DNA from: Bacteroidales bacterium
GTDB lineage: Bacteria > Bacteroidota > Bacteroidia > Bacteroidales > UBA932
DNA: 64,000 nucleotides
NCBI GenBank assembly: GCA_029098505.1
Contig: JAQXOE010000001.1
Coordinates: 1 to 64,000 of the forward strand
Direction: 5' to 3'
Of the stretch, positions 17,342 to 26,608 are shown piece after piece. Position numbers and translations under genes: made by a program. Within the stretch, counting starts at the first letter, position 1; each line of letters begins with the position of its first letter. Under the pieces are notes generated by a model, which was given only the letters and a program-made list of their open reading frames with translations, made no database searches and was not told the DNA's origin.

Positions 17342-17349
17342 TATCTTTG
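17342..17349 (+). promoter_or_regulatory. Putative -7 promoter element of ettA (TATCTTTG)
   Basis: An exact TAnnTTTG box 27 bp ahead of the ettA start, inside the 85-bp divergent gap. A TTTG at 17327-17330 is too close (11 nt) for the usual -33 spacing, so only the -7 box is called. Confidence 0.4.
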
Positions 17350-17375
17350 TAAATCTTATTGAAATACTACCATTT

Positions 17376-19061
17376 ATGGCAGACGAAAAGATCATTTTCT
17401 CAATGGCGGGCGTGGGCAAGGTCCTCCCGCACAACAATAAAGTAATCCTTAAGGATATTTATCTTTCTTTCTTCTATGGAGCCAAAATCGGAATCGTCGG
17501 ACTGAACGGTTCGGGTAAATCGACCCTGATGAAGATTATTGCCGGAATCGAGAAGTATTACAAGGGCGAAGTGGTCTGGGCTCCCGGCTATACCGTCGGT
17601 TATCTGGAGCAGGAGCCTCAGATGGATCCCGACAAGACCGTCCTGGAAGTGGTTCAGGAGGGTGTGCAGGAAGTTATGGACCTTCTGAAGGAGTATGAGG
17701 ACATCAATCTCGCCTTCTGCGACCCTGAGGTGATGGAGGATCCTGACAAGATGAATGCGCTCATTGAGCGTCAGGGCGAGCTCACCGAAAAAATCGACCA
17801 TTGCGGCGGCTGGGAGATTGACTCCAAGCTTGAAAGGGCAATGGATGCTCTTCAGTGCCCGCCGGTGGATGCGAAGGTAGCCACTCTTTCAGGAGGTGAG
17901 CGCCGCAGAGTCGCGCTTTGCCGCCTTTTGCTCCGCGAGCCTGATGTGCTCCTGCTCGACGAGCCTACCAACCATCTTGACACCGAATCGATTCAGTGGC
18001 TCGAAGCCCATCTGCAGCAGTACAAGGGCACAGTCATTGCCGTAACCCACGACCGTTATTTCTTGGACAATGTGGCCGGCTGGATACTTGAACTGGACCG
18101 CGGCGAGGGCATTCCTTGGAAGGGCAATTATTCTTCTTGGCTGGACCAGAAGAGCAAGCGCCTGGCCCAGGAGGAGAAGCAGGAAAGCAAGCGCAGAAAG
18201 GCCCTGGAGCGCGAGCTCGAGTGGGTGCGTATGGCTCCTAAGGCTCGCCAGGCCAAGCAGAAAGCCCGTATCGGTGCATACGAGAAGATGGCCTCGGCTG
18301 ACAGCAAGGAGAAGGAGGCAGCTCTCGAGATTTTTATCCCGAACGGACCACGTCTTGGCAATCAGGTCATCGAATTCCACAATGTGTCAAAGGCTTACGG
18401 CGACAAGCTCCTTTTCGAGAATCTTGACTTCGTGCTTCCGCCTGCAGGAATCGTGGGTGTCATAGGCCCTAACGGAGCCGGCAAGACCACTCTCTTCCGC
18501 CTCATTATGGGGCTTGAGGCTCCTGACAGCGGTTCGATTGTCATCGGAGATACCGTCAAGCTCTCCTATGTAGATCAGCAGCACAAGAGCATCGACCCGG
18601 AAAAGACTGTATATCAGACCATTGCCAATGACTCCGACTTCGTGAAGCTGGGCAATAGGGAGATGCCGGCCAGAAGCTATGTTTCGCGCTTCAATTTCAG
18701 CGGCGCGGACCAGGAGAAGAAGTGCGGTATACTCTCCGGAGGTGAGAGGAACAGACTCCATCTTGCTCTCACTCTTAAGGATGAGGGCAATGTGATTCTT
18801 CTCGACGAGCCTACCAACGATGTGGATGTGAACACTATACGCGCTTTGGAGGAAGGTTTGGAAAACTTCGCCGGCTGTGCTGTCGTAGTTTCCCACGACC
18901 GTTGGTTCCTTGACCGTATCGCTACCCATATTCTTGCCTTCGAGGGAGATTCACAGGTCTATTTCTTCGAGGGTTCTTATTCCGAGTACGAGGAGAATAA
19001 GAAGAAGCGCCTCGGCAATGATGAGCCGAAACGCTTCAAATACAAGAAACTTATGGAGTAG
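17376..19061 (+). CDS. ettA: Energy-dependent translational throttle protein EttA (ABC-F ATPase)
   Basis: 561 residues from the ATG at 17376; the frame reads further upstream, but MADEKIIFSMAGVGKV matches the normal EttA N-terminus. Two ABC domains are present: Walker A GLNGSGKST and signature LSGGERRRVAL in the first, GPNGAGKTT and LSGGERNRLHL in the second, with Walker B LLDEPTN in each. The linker carries the SSWLDQKSKRLAQEE / WVRMAPKARQAKQKARI region that defines EttA. It binds the ribosomal E site and gates the first peptide bond according to ATP/ADP levels. Divergent from the methyltransferase. Confidence 0.95.
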   Translation: MADEKIIFSMAGVGKVLPHNNKVILKDIYLSFFYGAKIGIVGLNGSGKSTLMKIIAGIEKYYKGEVVWAPGYTVGYLEQEPQMDPDKTVLEVVQEGVQEVMDLLKEYEDINLAFCDPEVMEDPDKMNALIERQGELTEKIDHCGGWEIDSKLERAMDALQCPPVDAKVATLSGGERRRVALCRLLLREPDVLLLDEPTNHLDTESIQWLEAHLQQYKGTVIAVTHDRYFLDNVAGWILELDRGEGIPWKGNYSSWLDQKSKRLAQEEKQESKRRKALERELEWVRMAPKARQAKQKARIGAYEKMASADSKEKEAALEIFIPNGPRLGNQVIEFHNVSKAYGDKLLFENLDFVLPPAGIVGVIGPNGAGKTTLFRLIMGLEAPDSGSIVIGDTVKLSYVDQQHKSIDPEKTVYQTIANDSDFVKLGNREMPARSYVSRFNFSGADQEKKCGILSGGERNRLHLALTLKDEGNVILLDEPTNDVDVNTIRALEEGLENFAGCAVVVSHDRWFLDRIATHILAFEGDSQVYFFEGSYSEYEENKKKRLGNDEPKRFKYKKLME

Positions 19062-19141
19062 TAATACGTTTTCTTTTCCTCTCGAAGAGAATAACGCATA
19101 GGGTCAATATTGCTATCATAAGCGTTCAATTTCAAATATCA

Positions 19142-19879
19142 TCATAAACTGAACGAAAACAGGCTTCGTGCCGGTTTAATAGTCTTCAAATGGTCACAGA
19201 TGGCGTCAGCTATAAGTCTGTGGCCATTTTCGTTAGGATGTATTCCATCCTCGCAGAGATAATCCCTGTAGTCCTTCTTGGAGAAGAATACCGAGGTAAT
19301 ATCTATTATCGGCACCTTCAGGGCAATTGCCAGCTTGAACACCTGAAGGTTGTACATCTCGTGCCAGCTTGAGATGGTCTCGTATGTGCCTCCGAGCCAC
19401 TCCTTGATCACCGCTTTCTGCCTTTTGTCCATTGAACCGGTGAAATGGTTGAAGTATCTCTCCGGGTCCAAAGGTGTGAGCGAAAGCATTATCGGTGATG
19501 AACCGAGCCTGGATACCTCATCTATCAGCTCCTTGTACTTAAGTGAGAAGGTTCTGAGGTCGTTCTTTGGCTTGTGGGCTTCGTTTGGAGCAGCAGCGAT
19601 TTCCTCCCAGTTGTGGTCGCAGTCATTTCCGCCGTACTCGAGGAGGGTAAAGTCTGCTTTGCTGATGGCGTCAAGATGTCTTTTCATCATCTTTTCGCCA
19701 GTATCCACAGTGCTGCCGAACTTTCCGTAATTATGTACGTCCAAGCCCAGTCTCTTTCCGCAGAGAGTGGTGAAGTTGTCTTCCAGACAGGTGTATCTGA
19801 CGCTGTCATTGCCACTTCTTTCCTTATCTATGATGACTCCTTTGAGTACTGAATCTCCGAATGCTATGATGCTTTTCAT
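19142..19879 (-). CDS. SGNH/GDSL-type hydrolase
   Basis: 245 residues, no signal peptide. The catalytic blocks appear in order: block I IIAFGDSVLKG with the nucleophile Ser, block II HNYGKFGSTVD, block III EYGGNDCDHNW, and block V DGIHPNENGHRLIA with the Asp-x-x-His pair. This is the SGNH esterase/lipase fold, whose members deacylate lipids, sugars or peptidoglycan. Cytoplasmic by sequence; substrate unknown. A TAATTTTG box on the minus strand (19903-19910) may be its -7 promoter element. Confidence 0.88.
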   Translation of the reverse strand: MKSIIAFGDSVLKGVIIDKERSGNDSVRYTCLEDNFTTLCGKRLGLDVHNYGKFGSTVDTGEKMMKRHLDAISKADFTLLEYGGNDCDHNWEEIAAAPNEAHKPKNDLRTFSLKYKELIDEVSRLGSSPIMLSLTPLDPERYFNHFTGSMDKRQKAVIKEWLGGTYETISSWHEMYNLQVFKLAIALKVPIIDITSVFFSKKDYRDYLCEDGIHPNENGHRLIADAICDHLKTIKPARSLFSFSL

Positions 19880-19946
19880 TTTGTTTCCGTTTTTATCGTT
19901 GGCAAAATTACTGTCACTTTAACGCTCGGAAAAATGAATGTGAGAT

Positions 19947-20061
19947 GTGACTAACGAAAGTGATGAAAATCGATGAATTGTGACTAAAACAGCTTATTTG
20001 TGACAAAAATTTCATCATTTCTGCTTTAGTCACTATATTTGTGGTGACTAAACTTCGTCAC
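19947..20061. promoter_or_regulatory. Cluster of GTGACTAA boxes over the LytTR gene promoter (candidate operator)
   Basis: GTGACTAA occurs exactly at 19947-19954, 19980-19987 and 20044-20051. It occurs once inverted (TTAGTCAC, 20026-20033) and once as GTGACAAA (20000-20007), with a further GTCAC at 20057-20061. The inverted copy and the 20044 copy form a perfect 8-bp palindrome around the -7-like box TATATTTG (20034-20041). The boxes at 19980 and 20000 are 20 bp apart, two helical turns, a spacing typical of LytTR direct repeats. A self-regulatory operator is inferred. Confidence 0.6.
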
Positions 20062-20064
20062 ATT

Positions 20065-20865
20065 ATGGAACTTTTGCCTCCTGTTTTCAAAAAGTTTTCT
20101 ACTCAGATATGGCATTTCTTGATGATGCCGGCATTCTTCATTGCCTTTATTCTGCTTTACCGTCCTTTTGACGCCAGAACCTTCCTGGATGCCGGGAGGG
20201 AGCTGTTTTCTTTCAATCTTACGATTTGTACCTGCATCATTCTTGTCTGTATGGTCGCATCCCGTCTTTCATTCTATTATATCTGGCGGAAGAGGCATAT
20301 TTCATATATAAGTTACGGCTTCTATTGTCTTGCTGAAATCTTTCTGCTCTCACTCTTCTGCGCACTTTATATCTGGTTGATCTCAAGACGTGTTGCTCCA
20401 TATTTCAACGTACTTGGGAATTGCCTGCAGATTTGCCTGATGTGCCTGATTATTCCATATGTGGTGCTGACACTTGTCTTTATGCTGATAGAGGCCGGAA
20501 AACGCCCTGTAGAGGTGGATAATGACGCGTTGGTTCGTTTTACTGACAGCCAGCAGCGTTTGAAGCTGGTCATTGCTGCTTCTGCCATACTTTTCATAGA
20601 AGCTGAAGAGAATTATGTCAGGATACATTATCTTGAGTCCGGTCTTGAGAAGGAATATGTACTCAGGAACTCTATGAAGAACATTGACGAGCTTGTAAGC
20701 CGTTATGGTCTGGTACGCAGTCACCGTTCATACATTGTCAATCCTGCACACGTAAAAATACTCCGCAAGGACAAGGAAGGTGTCATACTTGCGGAGCTTG
20801 ATGCCGGAACAAAAGAAATACCGGTCTCGAAAAAGTTCTACGACCGGCTTTCTTCCATACTGTAG
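20065..20865 (+). CDS. Membrane-anchored LytTR-family transcriptional regulator
   Basis: 266 residues from the ATG at 20065 (MELLPPVFKKFSTQ); a GTG at 20041 is less likely because it lies in the promoter repeats. Four hydrophobic segments fill residues 15-150 (for example FLMMPAFFIAFILLYRP and LTICTCIILVCMVAS). The C-terminal 100 residues form a LytTR DNA-binding domain: ILFIEAEENYVRIHYLESG, LRNSMKNIDELVSRYGLVRSHRSYIVNP and ELDAGTKEIPVSKKFYDRL. No receiver domain is present, so signalling probably enters through the membrane part. The gene stands alone and its promoter is full of repeated boxes. Confidence 0.9.
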   Translation: MELLPPVFKKFSTQIWHFLMMPAFFIAFILLYRPFDARTFLDAGRELFSFNLTICTCIILVCMVASRLSFYYIWRKRHISYISYGFYCLAEIFLLSLFCALYIWLISRRVAPYFNVLGNCLQICLMCLIIPYVVLTLVFMLIEAGKRPVEVDNDALVRFTDSQQRLKLVIAASAILFIEAEENYVRIHYLESGLEKEYVLRNSMKNIDELVSRYGLVRSHRSYIVNPAHVKILRKDKEGVILAELDAGTKEIPVSKKFYDRLSSIL

Positions 20866-20894
20866 TATTTCTATTTTACTCTTTAAAGTCTTTA

Positions 20895-21935
20895 TCAGTC
20901 GAGATACCAGCACCAGTTGTGTGTATCCTCCTCGCGTCCGTCCTGTATGCCGCGGATACGGTCATACAGCTTGCGGCTGATTGCTCCGCATTCAGCTCCC
21001 GAAGGTACCTCGATTCTTCTTTCAACGCTTTCCGACTCAAGAGTCTTCTTGTCGTCAATTGAGCAGACAGGTGTGATGACCACTGCTGTTCCGCAAGCAT
21101 TGATCTCATCGAATTCGCAGAGCTCCTCTACAGGGATTGCCCTCTTCTCTACCTTGAGTCCGAAGTCTTCAGCTACGGTCTGGAGGCTCTTGTTTGTAAT
21201 CGATGGCAATACTGAGTCGGAGAGTGGTGTCACGTAGGTATTGTCCTTGATAGCCAGGAAGTTGGATGAACCGAATTCGTCGATTTTGGTCTTGGTTGCA
21301 GGGTCGAGGAAGAGGAGCTCACCGTAACCTTGCTTGTGGGCGAGGTTGTAAGGGTGGAGCGATGTGGCATAGTTTGCCGCGATTTTGAAGGCTCCTGTTC
21401 CGTTCGGAGCGGCTCTGTCGTAATTTCTAGAAATGACTGCAGTAGCCGGAGTAAGTATCTTTGCTCCTGAGTAAGTTCCTACAGGCGAGCACATTACGGC
21501 GAAAATCACTTCTGTGCTGGAGGCAATGCCCAGCTGAGGATTTATTCCGATCAGCACGGGTCTGATGTACATCGATGCTCCGTAGCCATAAGGCGGGAGG
21601 AAATCAATGTTCTCCCTTACGCACTGTTTGCACATACTGATAAACATTTCTTCAGAAGGTACGGCCATATCGAGATGTGCACCGCTTCTGCGTATGCGCT
21701 TTGCGTTCTCGTCCGGGCGGAAAAGCCTTACCTTGCCGTCAACGCCTCTGAAGGCCTTGAGCCCCTCGAAGCAGGCATTGGCATAGTGGAATACTCCTGC
21801 AAAAGCATTGAAGTGAAAATTGAAATCCTGTGTAGCTACAGGTGCTGTCCATTCGCCATCCTTGTAAGAGCTGACGATTATCACGTTGGTCTTTCTGTAT
21901 TTGAAAGAAAGATCAGACCAATCCAATTCTGCCAT
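20895..21935 (-). CDS. ilvE: Branched-chain amino acid aminotransferase
   Basis: 346 residues, the length of the long bacterial BCAT form. It contains DFNFHFNAFAGVFHYANACFEGLKAFRG, RLFRPDENAKRIRRSGAHLDM, and RAAPNGTGAFKIAANYATSL, whose Lys is the expected PLP anchor. EFGSSNFLAIKD and the CGTAVVITPVCSI tail match class IV aminotransferases. It carries out the last step to Leu, Ile and Val using glutamate. It follows leuB by 87 bp on the same strand, so it may be the final operon gene or have its own promoter; no clear TAnnTTTG box is visible in the gap. Confidence 0.95.
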   Translation of the reverse strand: MAELDWSDLSFKYRKTNVIIVSSYKDGEWTAPVATQDFNFHFNAFAGVFHYANACFEGLKAFRGVDGKVRLFRPDENAKRIRRSGAHLDMAVPSEEMFISMCKQCVRENIDFLPPYGYGASMYIRPVLIGINPQLGIASSTEVIFAVMCSPVGTYSGAKILTPATAVISRNYDRAAPNGTGAFKIAANYATSLHPYNLAHKQGYGELLFLDPATKTKIDEFGSSNFLAIKDNTYVTPLSDSVLPSITNKSLQTVAEDFGLKVEKRAIPVEELCEFDEINACGTAVVITPVCSIDDKKTLESESVERRIEVPSGAECGAISRKLYDRIRGIQDGREEDTHNWCWYLD

Positions 21936-22022
21936 AGTTTATTTTCTTTAAGGTTATTGATGATTTTTTTTAGACACTAAGGGGGCATTACAGGAAATCT
22001 GAATGACGGTTCCCTGCAAATG

Positions 22023-23081
22023 CTAAATGTTGGCGGCAATCCAGTCTCCAACCTCGGAGGTGCTGTATGCCTTTCCGTTGCCTGCAAGGTCTTCGGTGAC
22101 TATGCCTTTCTCTATCGATGCCGCCACAGCCTCGCGTATTGCCCTTCCTTCCTCCATCAGTCCGAAGGCGTACTCGAACATCATTGCGGCTGAGAGTATG
22201 GTCGCTACAGGGTTGGCAATGTTCTTTCCTGCAGCCTGAGGGTAGGAGCCGTGTATAGGCTCATATACGCCTGTGTGCTCTCCGATTGAAGCGGAAGCCA
22301 GAAGTCCCATCGAGCCGGAAACGCAGCTGGCCTCGTCAGTGAGTATGTCTCCGAAGGTGTTCTCGGTGACTATGACGTCGAAGAACTTCGGCCCTGTGAT
22401 GAGTTTCATTGCCGCATTGTCCACATACATATAGTCTGTGGTGACCTCAGGGTATTGAGGCGCCATTTCCTGAGCGACCTGCCTCCAAAGGCGTGAAGAC
22501 TCAAGTACATTGGCCTTGTCCACGACTGTGAGATGCTTGCGGCGCTTCATTGCATATTCGTACGAGAGCTTGAGTATGCGTTCAACCTCGTAGCGGTGGT
22601 AGATGTTGGTGTCGTAGGCCGTGTCACCATTGTCCTCGCGTCCCTTGGCTCCGAAATACATTCCGCCTGTGAGCTCGCGCATACAGAGGAAGTCCGCGCC
22701 GTCCACAAGCTCTTCCTTGAGAGGGCTTTTGTGTATAAGGGATTTGAAGGTCTCTACTGGGCGCAGGTTGGCGTAGAGGCCGAGCTTCTTGCGCATTGCG
22801 AGCAGTCCCTGCTCAGGGCGAACCTTCGCTTTAGGGTCATTGTCATACTTCGGGTCTCCGACTGCTCCGAAGAGTACTGCATCGCTTTCGAGACAGGTCT
22901 TGTAGGTCTCGTCCGGGAAGGCATCCCCGTATCTGTCAATGGCGCATGCGCCTACGTAGCCGAAACTGTATTCTACCTCGTGTCCGAACTTTCTGCAGAC
23001 CGCATCTACGACTTTCACTGCCTGTTCAACCACTTCAGGACCTATGCCGTCTCCCGGCAATTTTGCAATCTTGAGTTTCAT
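22023..23081 (-). CDS. leuB: 3-isopropylmalate dehydrogenase
   Basis: 352 residues. [21 protein letters not shown] opens the protein, followed by [17 protein letters not shown] and [10 protein letters not shown]. The substrate-binding and metal-binding run [33 protein letters not shown] is present. [24 protein letters not shown] ends the NAD-binding region. It oxidatively decarboxylates 3-isopropylmalate in leucine synthesis; it may also act on methylmalate if the neighbouring synthase makes citramalate. It starts 6 bp after the previous stop. Confidence 0.95.
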   Translation of the reverse strand: MKLKIAKLPGDGIGPEVVEQAVKVVDAVCRKFGHEVEYSFGYVGACAIDRYGDAFPDETYKTCLESDAVLFGAVGDPKYDNDPKAKVRPEQGLLAMRKKLGLYANLRPVETFKSLIHKSPLKEELVDGADFLCMRELTGGMYFGAKGREDNGDTAYDTNIYHRYEVERILKLSYEYAMKRRKHLTVVDKANVLESSRLWRQVAQEMAPQYPEVTTDYMYVDNAAMKLITGPKFFDVIVTENTFGDILTDEASCVSGSMGLLASASIGEHTGVYEPIHGSYPQAAGKNIANPVATILSAAMMFEYAFGLMEEGRAIREAVAASIEKGIVTEDLAGNGKAYSTSEVGDWIAANI

Positions 23082-23087
23082 AATATG

Positions 23088-24611
23088 TTAATTCTTAAGC
23101 TTCTCAATAAGGTTCAACATTTTGAAGGTGGCCTTTATCGCCGCTTCAGTCTGGTCTGCATCCAAGCCTCTGGTCTTGATTTCCGTGCCTTCATTGTCCC
23201 AGGTGATTACGGTCTGGACGAGGGCGTCTGTCTTTCCTCCCGGAGGGATGCTCACCGAGTAGTCGGTAAGGATGGGGTGGTGCTTGCCCAGCTTGTCATA
23301 TACCTTCCATAGGGCCTTCATGAAGGCATCGTACTGGCCGGCTCCGGATGCGACTTGCTCGTACTCAGTGCCGTCAATGCTTATTCTGATTGTTGCTACG
23401 GGCTTCATGCTCCTGGTGAGCTGGAGGCTGTAGTTCACAACTTTGATATTGTCTTCAGTGGCCGCGAATTCTCCTTTCAGGACATCTGTGATGATGAAAG
23501 GCAGATCTTCGGTAGTGACATTCTCTTTTTTGTCGCCGAGTTCCACAACCCTCTTGGTGACGAGTTTTACCTGCTCCGGAGTGAGGGTGATGCCCAGCTC
23601 CTCAAGGTTTTTCTGGATATTGGCCTTGCCGCTGGTCTTGCCCAGGGCATATTTTCTGACTCTGCCGAAACGCTCCGGAAGCAGATTATTGACATAAAGG
23701 CTTCCCTTCGAGTCTCCGTCAGCGTGGACTCCTGCGCTCTGGGTGAAGACCGCCTCGCCCGTGATGGGTCTGTTGGCAGGTATTCTGATGCCGGAGATGC
23801 TGGCGACGTACTGGCAGACGTGGGTGATGCGGCTTTCGTCTATATTGTTCTGTACCTTGAGATGGTCGTTGAGTACTCCCACTATGCTGGCGACAGGTGT
23901 ATTGCCTGTGCGCTCACCGAGGCCGTTTACGGTCACGTGTATGCCTTTCATTCCCGCTCTTACAGCCGCTGCGGTATTGGCAACGGAGAGGTCGTAATCG
24001 TTGTGCCCGTGGAAGTCGAAGTGAAGCTCCGGATACTTGTCCACCATCAGTTTGCAGAAGCTGAAGGCCTCATCGGTGTAGAGCACTCCGAGTGTGTCAG
24101 GGAGCATGAAACGCTCTATTCCGCAGTCCTTCAGGGCCTCCACCATACCGAAAACATAGTCGGGGCTGTCCTTCATTCCATTGCTCCAGTCCTCAAGGTA
24201 GAGATTGACTTTCAGACCTCTATCCTTCGCGAGGGCTACGTTTCTTCGTATGTCCTCCCAATGCTGCTCGGGTCTTTTCCTAAGCTGTAGGGTGACGTGC
24301 TTCAGCGAACCCTTTGAGAGGAGATTCATCACGCGTCCGCCCGCTCCGGCTATCCATTCTATCGAGACACCGTCATCGACGAAGCCCAGAGCCTCTATCC
24401 TGTCAATGCAGCCGTTTGCAGCTGCCCAGGAACAGATTTTCTTGAAGGCCTGTTTCTCTCCCTCGGATACGCGCGCCGATACCGCCTCGATTCTATCTAC
24501 CTTCAGTTCGTCAATCAGAAGCTTGGCAATGGCAAGTTTCTCCTCCGAGTTGAAGGAGACTCCGGCTGTCTGCTCTCCGTCGCGGAGTGTGGTGTCCATT
24601 ATCTCTATCAT
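23088..24611 (-). CDS. Second 2-isopropylmalate synthase-type enzyme, possible (R)-citramalate synthase
   Basis: 507 residues. HMGL-like TIM barrel with [57 protein letters not shown] and the C-terminal LeuA regulatory dimer domain (about residues 380-507). It differs clearly from the leuA product upstream in the operon: it lacks the PGCQLNT start and carries TAGVSF instead. Paralogs like this in Bacteroidetes are annotated either as LeuA or as CimA, which condenses acetyl-CoA with pyruvate for threonine-independent isoleucine synthesis. It overlaps leuD by 4 bp (24608-24611). Confidence 0.8.
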   Translation of the reverse strand: MIEIMDTTLRDGEQTAGVSFNSEEKLAIAKLLIDELKVDRIEAVSARVSEGEKQAFKKICSWAAANGCIDRIEALGFVDDGVSIEWIAGAGGRVMNLLSKGSLKHVTLQLRKRPEQHWEDIRRNVALAKDRGLKVNLYLEDWSNGMKDSPDYVFGMVEALKDCGIERFMLPDTLGVLYTDEAFSFCKLMVDKYPELHFDFHGHNDYDLSVANTAAAVRAGMKGIHVTVNGLGERTGNTPVASIVGVLNDHLKVQNNIDESRITHVCQYVASISGIRIPANRPITGEAVFTQSAGVHADGDSKGSLYVNNLLPERFGRVRKYALGKTSGKANIQKNLEELGITLTPEQVKLVTKRVVELGDKKENVTTEDLPFIITDVLKGEFAATEDNIKVVNYSLQLTRSMKPVATIRISIDGTEYEQVASGAGQYDAFMKALWKVYDKLGKHHPILTDYSVSIPPGGKTDALVQTVITWDNEGTEIKTRGLDADQTEAAIKATFKMLNLIEKLKN

Positions 24612-25222
24612 ACTCTCTTCTCGTATTCTTCGATGGCTGCCTTTTTCTCGAGGAGGTAATCGATGTCGTCAAGAGCATTCATAAGGCAATATTTCTTGTA
24701 GCCGTTGAGTTCGAAACTTTCGCTTCTTCCACTCGCGAGATTCGTCACCGTCTGCGCGCCCACATCCACTCTCACCTTGCTTTGAGGGTCTGCGGCAATG
24801 GACGCGAAAAGCTCGCTGAGGAATCCCTCCGAAACTACGACAGGAAGCACGAAGTTATTCAGCTCGTTGTTCTTGTGAATGTCAGCGAAGAAGCTGGAAA
24901 TCACCACTTTGAAGCCGTATCCTGCAATAGCCCAGGCTGCGTGCTCGCGGCTGGAACCCGAACCGAAGTTCTTGCCTGCTACGAGGATTTCGCAGACTCC
25001 TGGAGCCGGCTTGCGGTTGAAAGGGGAGCGGTTGAAAACAAAGTCTTCCTTGGCCTTGCCGTCCTTGTCATATCTCCAGTCGCAGAAGAGGTTCTCGCCG
25101 AAGAAACTTTCCTCCCTGGTAGTGGCTTTAAGGAAGCGCGCAGGGATAATCTGGTCTGTGTCAACGTTCTCCAGAGGGAGGGGGACACAAGTGCTTTCTA
25201 TGATGTCGAATTTCTGTTTCAT
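24608..25222 (-). CDS. leuD: 3-isopropylmalate dehydratase small subunit
   Basis: 204 residues. It starts MKQKFDIIESTCVPLPLENVDTDQIIPARFLK and carries NFGSGSSREHAAWAIAGYGFKVVISSFFADIHKNN, the swivelling-domain signature of the aconitase family small subunit. It pairs with LeuC to isomerise 2- to 3-isopropylmalate. It lies 5 bp after leuC and overlaps the next synthase gene by 4 bp. Confidence 0.96.
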   Translation of the reverse strand: MKQKFDIIESTCVPLPLENVDTDQIIPARFLKATTREESFFGENLFCDWRYDKDGKAKEDFVFNRSPFNRKPAPGVCEILVAGKNFGSGSSREHAAWAIAGYGFKVVISSFFADIHKNNELNNFVLPVVVSEGFLSELFASIAADPQSKVRVDVGAQTVTNLASGRSESFELNGYKKYCLMNALDDIDYLLEKKAAIEEYEKRV

Positions 25223-25227
25223 CTTTC

Positions 25228-26598
25228 TTATGCCATAAAGTTTCTCGGATCCGTCACTTTGCCTGTGATGGCAGCGGCGGCAGCGGTCAGCGGGCTGGCG
25301 AGGAAGGTCCTCGAACCAGGACCCTGACGACCTTCGAAGTTTCTGTTACTGGTTGATACTGAGTATTTTCCTGCAGGAATCTTATCATCGTTCATAGCGA
25401 GGCAGGCAGAACAGCCCGGCTGGCGGATCTGGAATCCTGCTGCCTCCAGCTCCTTGTCGAGTCCCTCTGCCTTGATCTGGTCATAGACCATCCACGAGCC
25501 GGGAACGAGCCATGCGGTGACATTCTCGGCCTTTCTGTGTCCGCGGACTATCGAAGTAAAGGCTCTGAAATCCTCTATTCTGCCATTGGTGCAGGCTCCT
25601 AGGAAGACATAGTCGATGTCCTTTCCAAGCAGACTCTGTCCGGCTTCAAGTCCCATATAATCAAGGGCTTTCTTCGCTGCGTCCTGAGGAATGCTTCCGT
25701 CTATAGGCATACCCATACCAGGGTTGGTTCCGTAGGTTATCATTGGGGTGATATCAGCGGCATCGAAGACGAGTTCCTTGTCGAAAACGGCATCGTCGTC
25801 GCTTTTAAGTGTCTTCCAATACTGAACTGCCTTGTCCCAGTCTTCGCCCTTCGGTGCGTATTCGCGGCCTTTGATGTACTCGAAGCTTACCTCGTCAGGA
25901 GCGACGAAGCCTCCGCGAGCGCCCATCTCGATAGAGAGGTTGCACAGGGTGAGACGTCCTTCCATTGACAATGATCTGACGGCAGAGCCTCGGTATTCGA
26001 TGAAATACCCGGTAGCACCGCTGGTGGTGAGCTTCATCATTAGATAGAGGGCAATGTCCTTGGCGGTGACTCCCTTGCCCAATTCACCTTCTATCCTGAT
26101 ACTCATACTCTTAGGCTTCTGCTGGAGTATGCACTGGGATGCGAGCACCATCTCCACTTCGCTGGTTCCGATTCCGAAGGCTACTGCACCCATTGCTCCG
26201 TGAGTGGAGGTGTGGGAGTCTCCGCAGACTATGGTCATTCCCGGAAGAGACAGACCCTTTTCAGGTCCCACTACGTGGATGATTCCGTTGTCGTGGCTGC
26301 CCATAGCGAAATGCTTGATGCCGAATTCGGCGGCGTTGGCGGCGAGAGTCTCCACCTGCTTCCTTCCCACAGGGTCCTCTATTGGCTTGTCCTGGTCGTG
26401 GGTTGGGGTGTTGTGGTCAGGCATACAAACCACCTTTTCCGGCCTGAGGCACTTGATGCCCCTTGCCCTCAGACCTTCAAAAGCCTGGGGACTGGTCACT
26501 TCGTGGCAATATAGCCTGTCTATGTAGAGCTGGACCGGGCCGTCTTCGATTTCAGTGACTACGTGCTTGTCCCAGATTTTGTCAAACAGAGTGTTCAT
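25228..26598 (-). CDS. leuC: 3-isopropylmalate dehydratase large subunit
   Basis: 456 residues. [48 protein letters not shown], and the iron-sulfur cluster cysteines in [13 protein letters not shown] and [14 protein letters not shown] are all present, giving the three ligands of the [4Fe-4S] cluster. It ends with [24 protein letters not shown], the standard LeuC tail. It forms the isopropylmalate isomerase with leuD immediately downstream and sits 10 bp after leuA. Confidence 0.97.
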   Translation of the reverse strand: MNTLFDKIWDKHVVTEIEDGPVQLYIDRLYCHEVTSPQAFEGLRARGIKCLRPEKVVCMPDHNTPTHDQDKPIEDPVGRKQVETLAANAAEFGIKHFAMGSHDNGIIHVVGPEKGLSLPGMTIVCGDSHTSTHGAMGAVAFGIGTSEVEMVLASQCILQQKPKSMSIRIEGELGKGVTAKDIALYLMMKLTTSGATGYFIEYRGSAVRSLSMEGRLTLCNLSIEMGARGGFVAPDEVSFEYIKGREYAPKGEDWDKAVQYWKTLKSDDDAVFDKELVFDAADITPMITYGTNPGMGMPIDGSIPQDAAKKALDYMGLEAGQSLLGKDIDYVFLGACTNGRIEDFRAFTSIVRGHRKAENVTAWLVPGSWMVYDQIKAEGLDKELEAAGFQIRQPGCSACLAMNDDKIPAGKYSVSTSNRNFEGRQGPGSRTFLASPLTAAAAAITGKVTDPRNFMA

Positions 26599-26608
26599 TC
26601 CGATCTTA

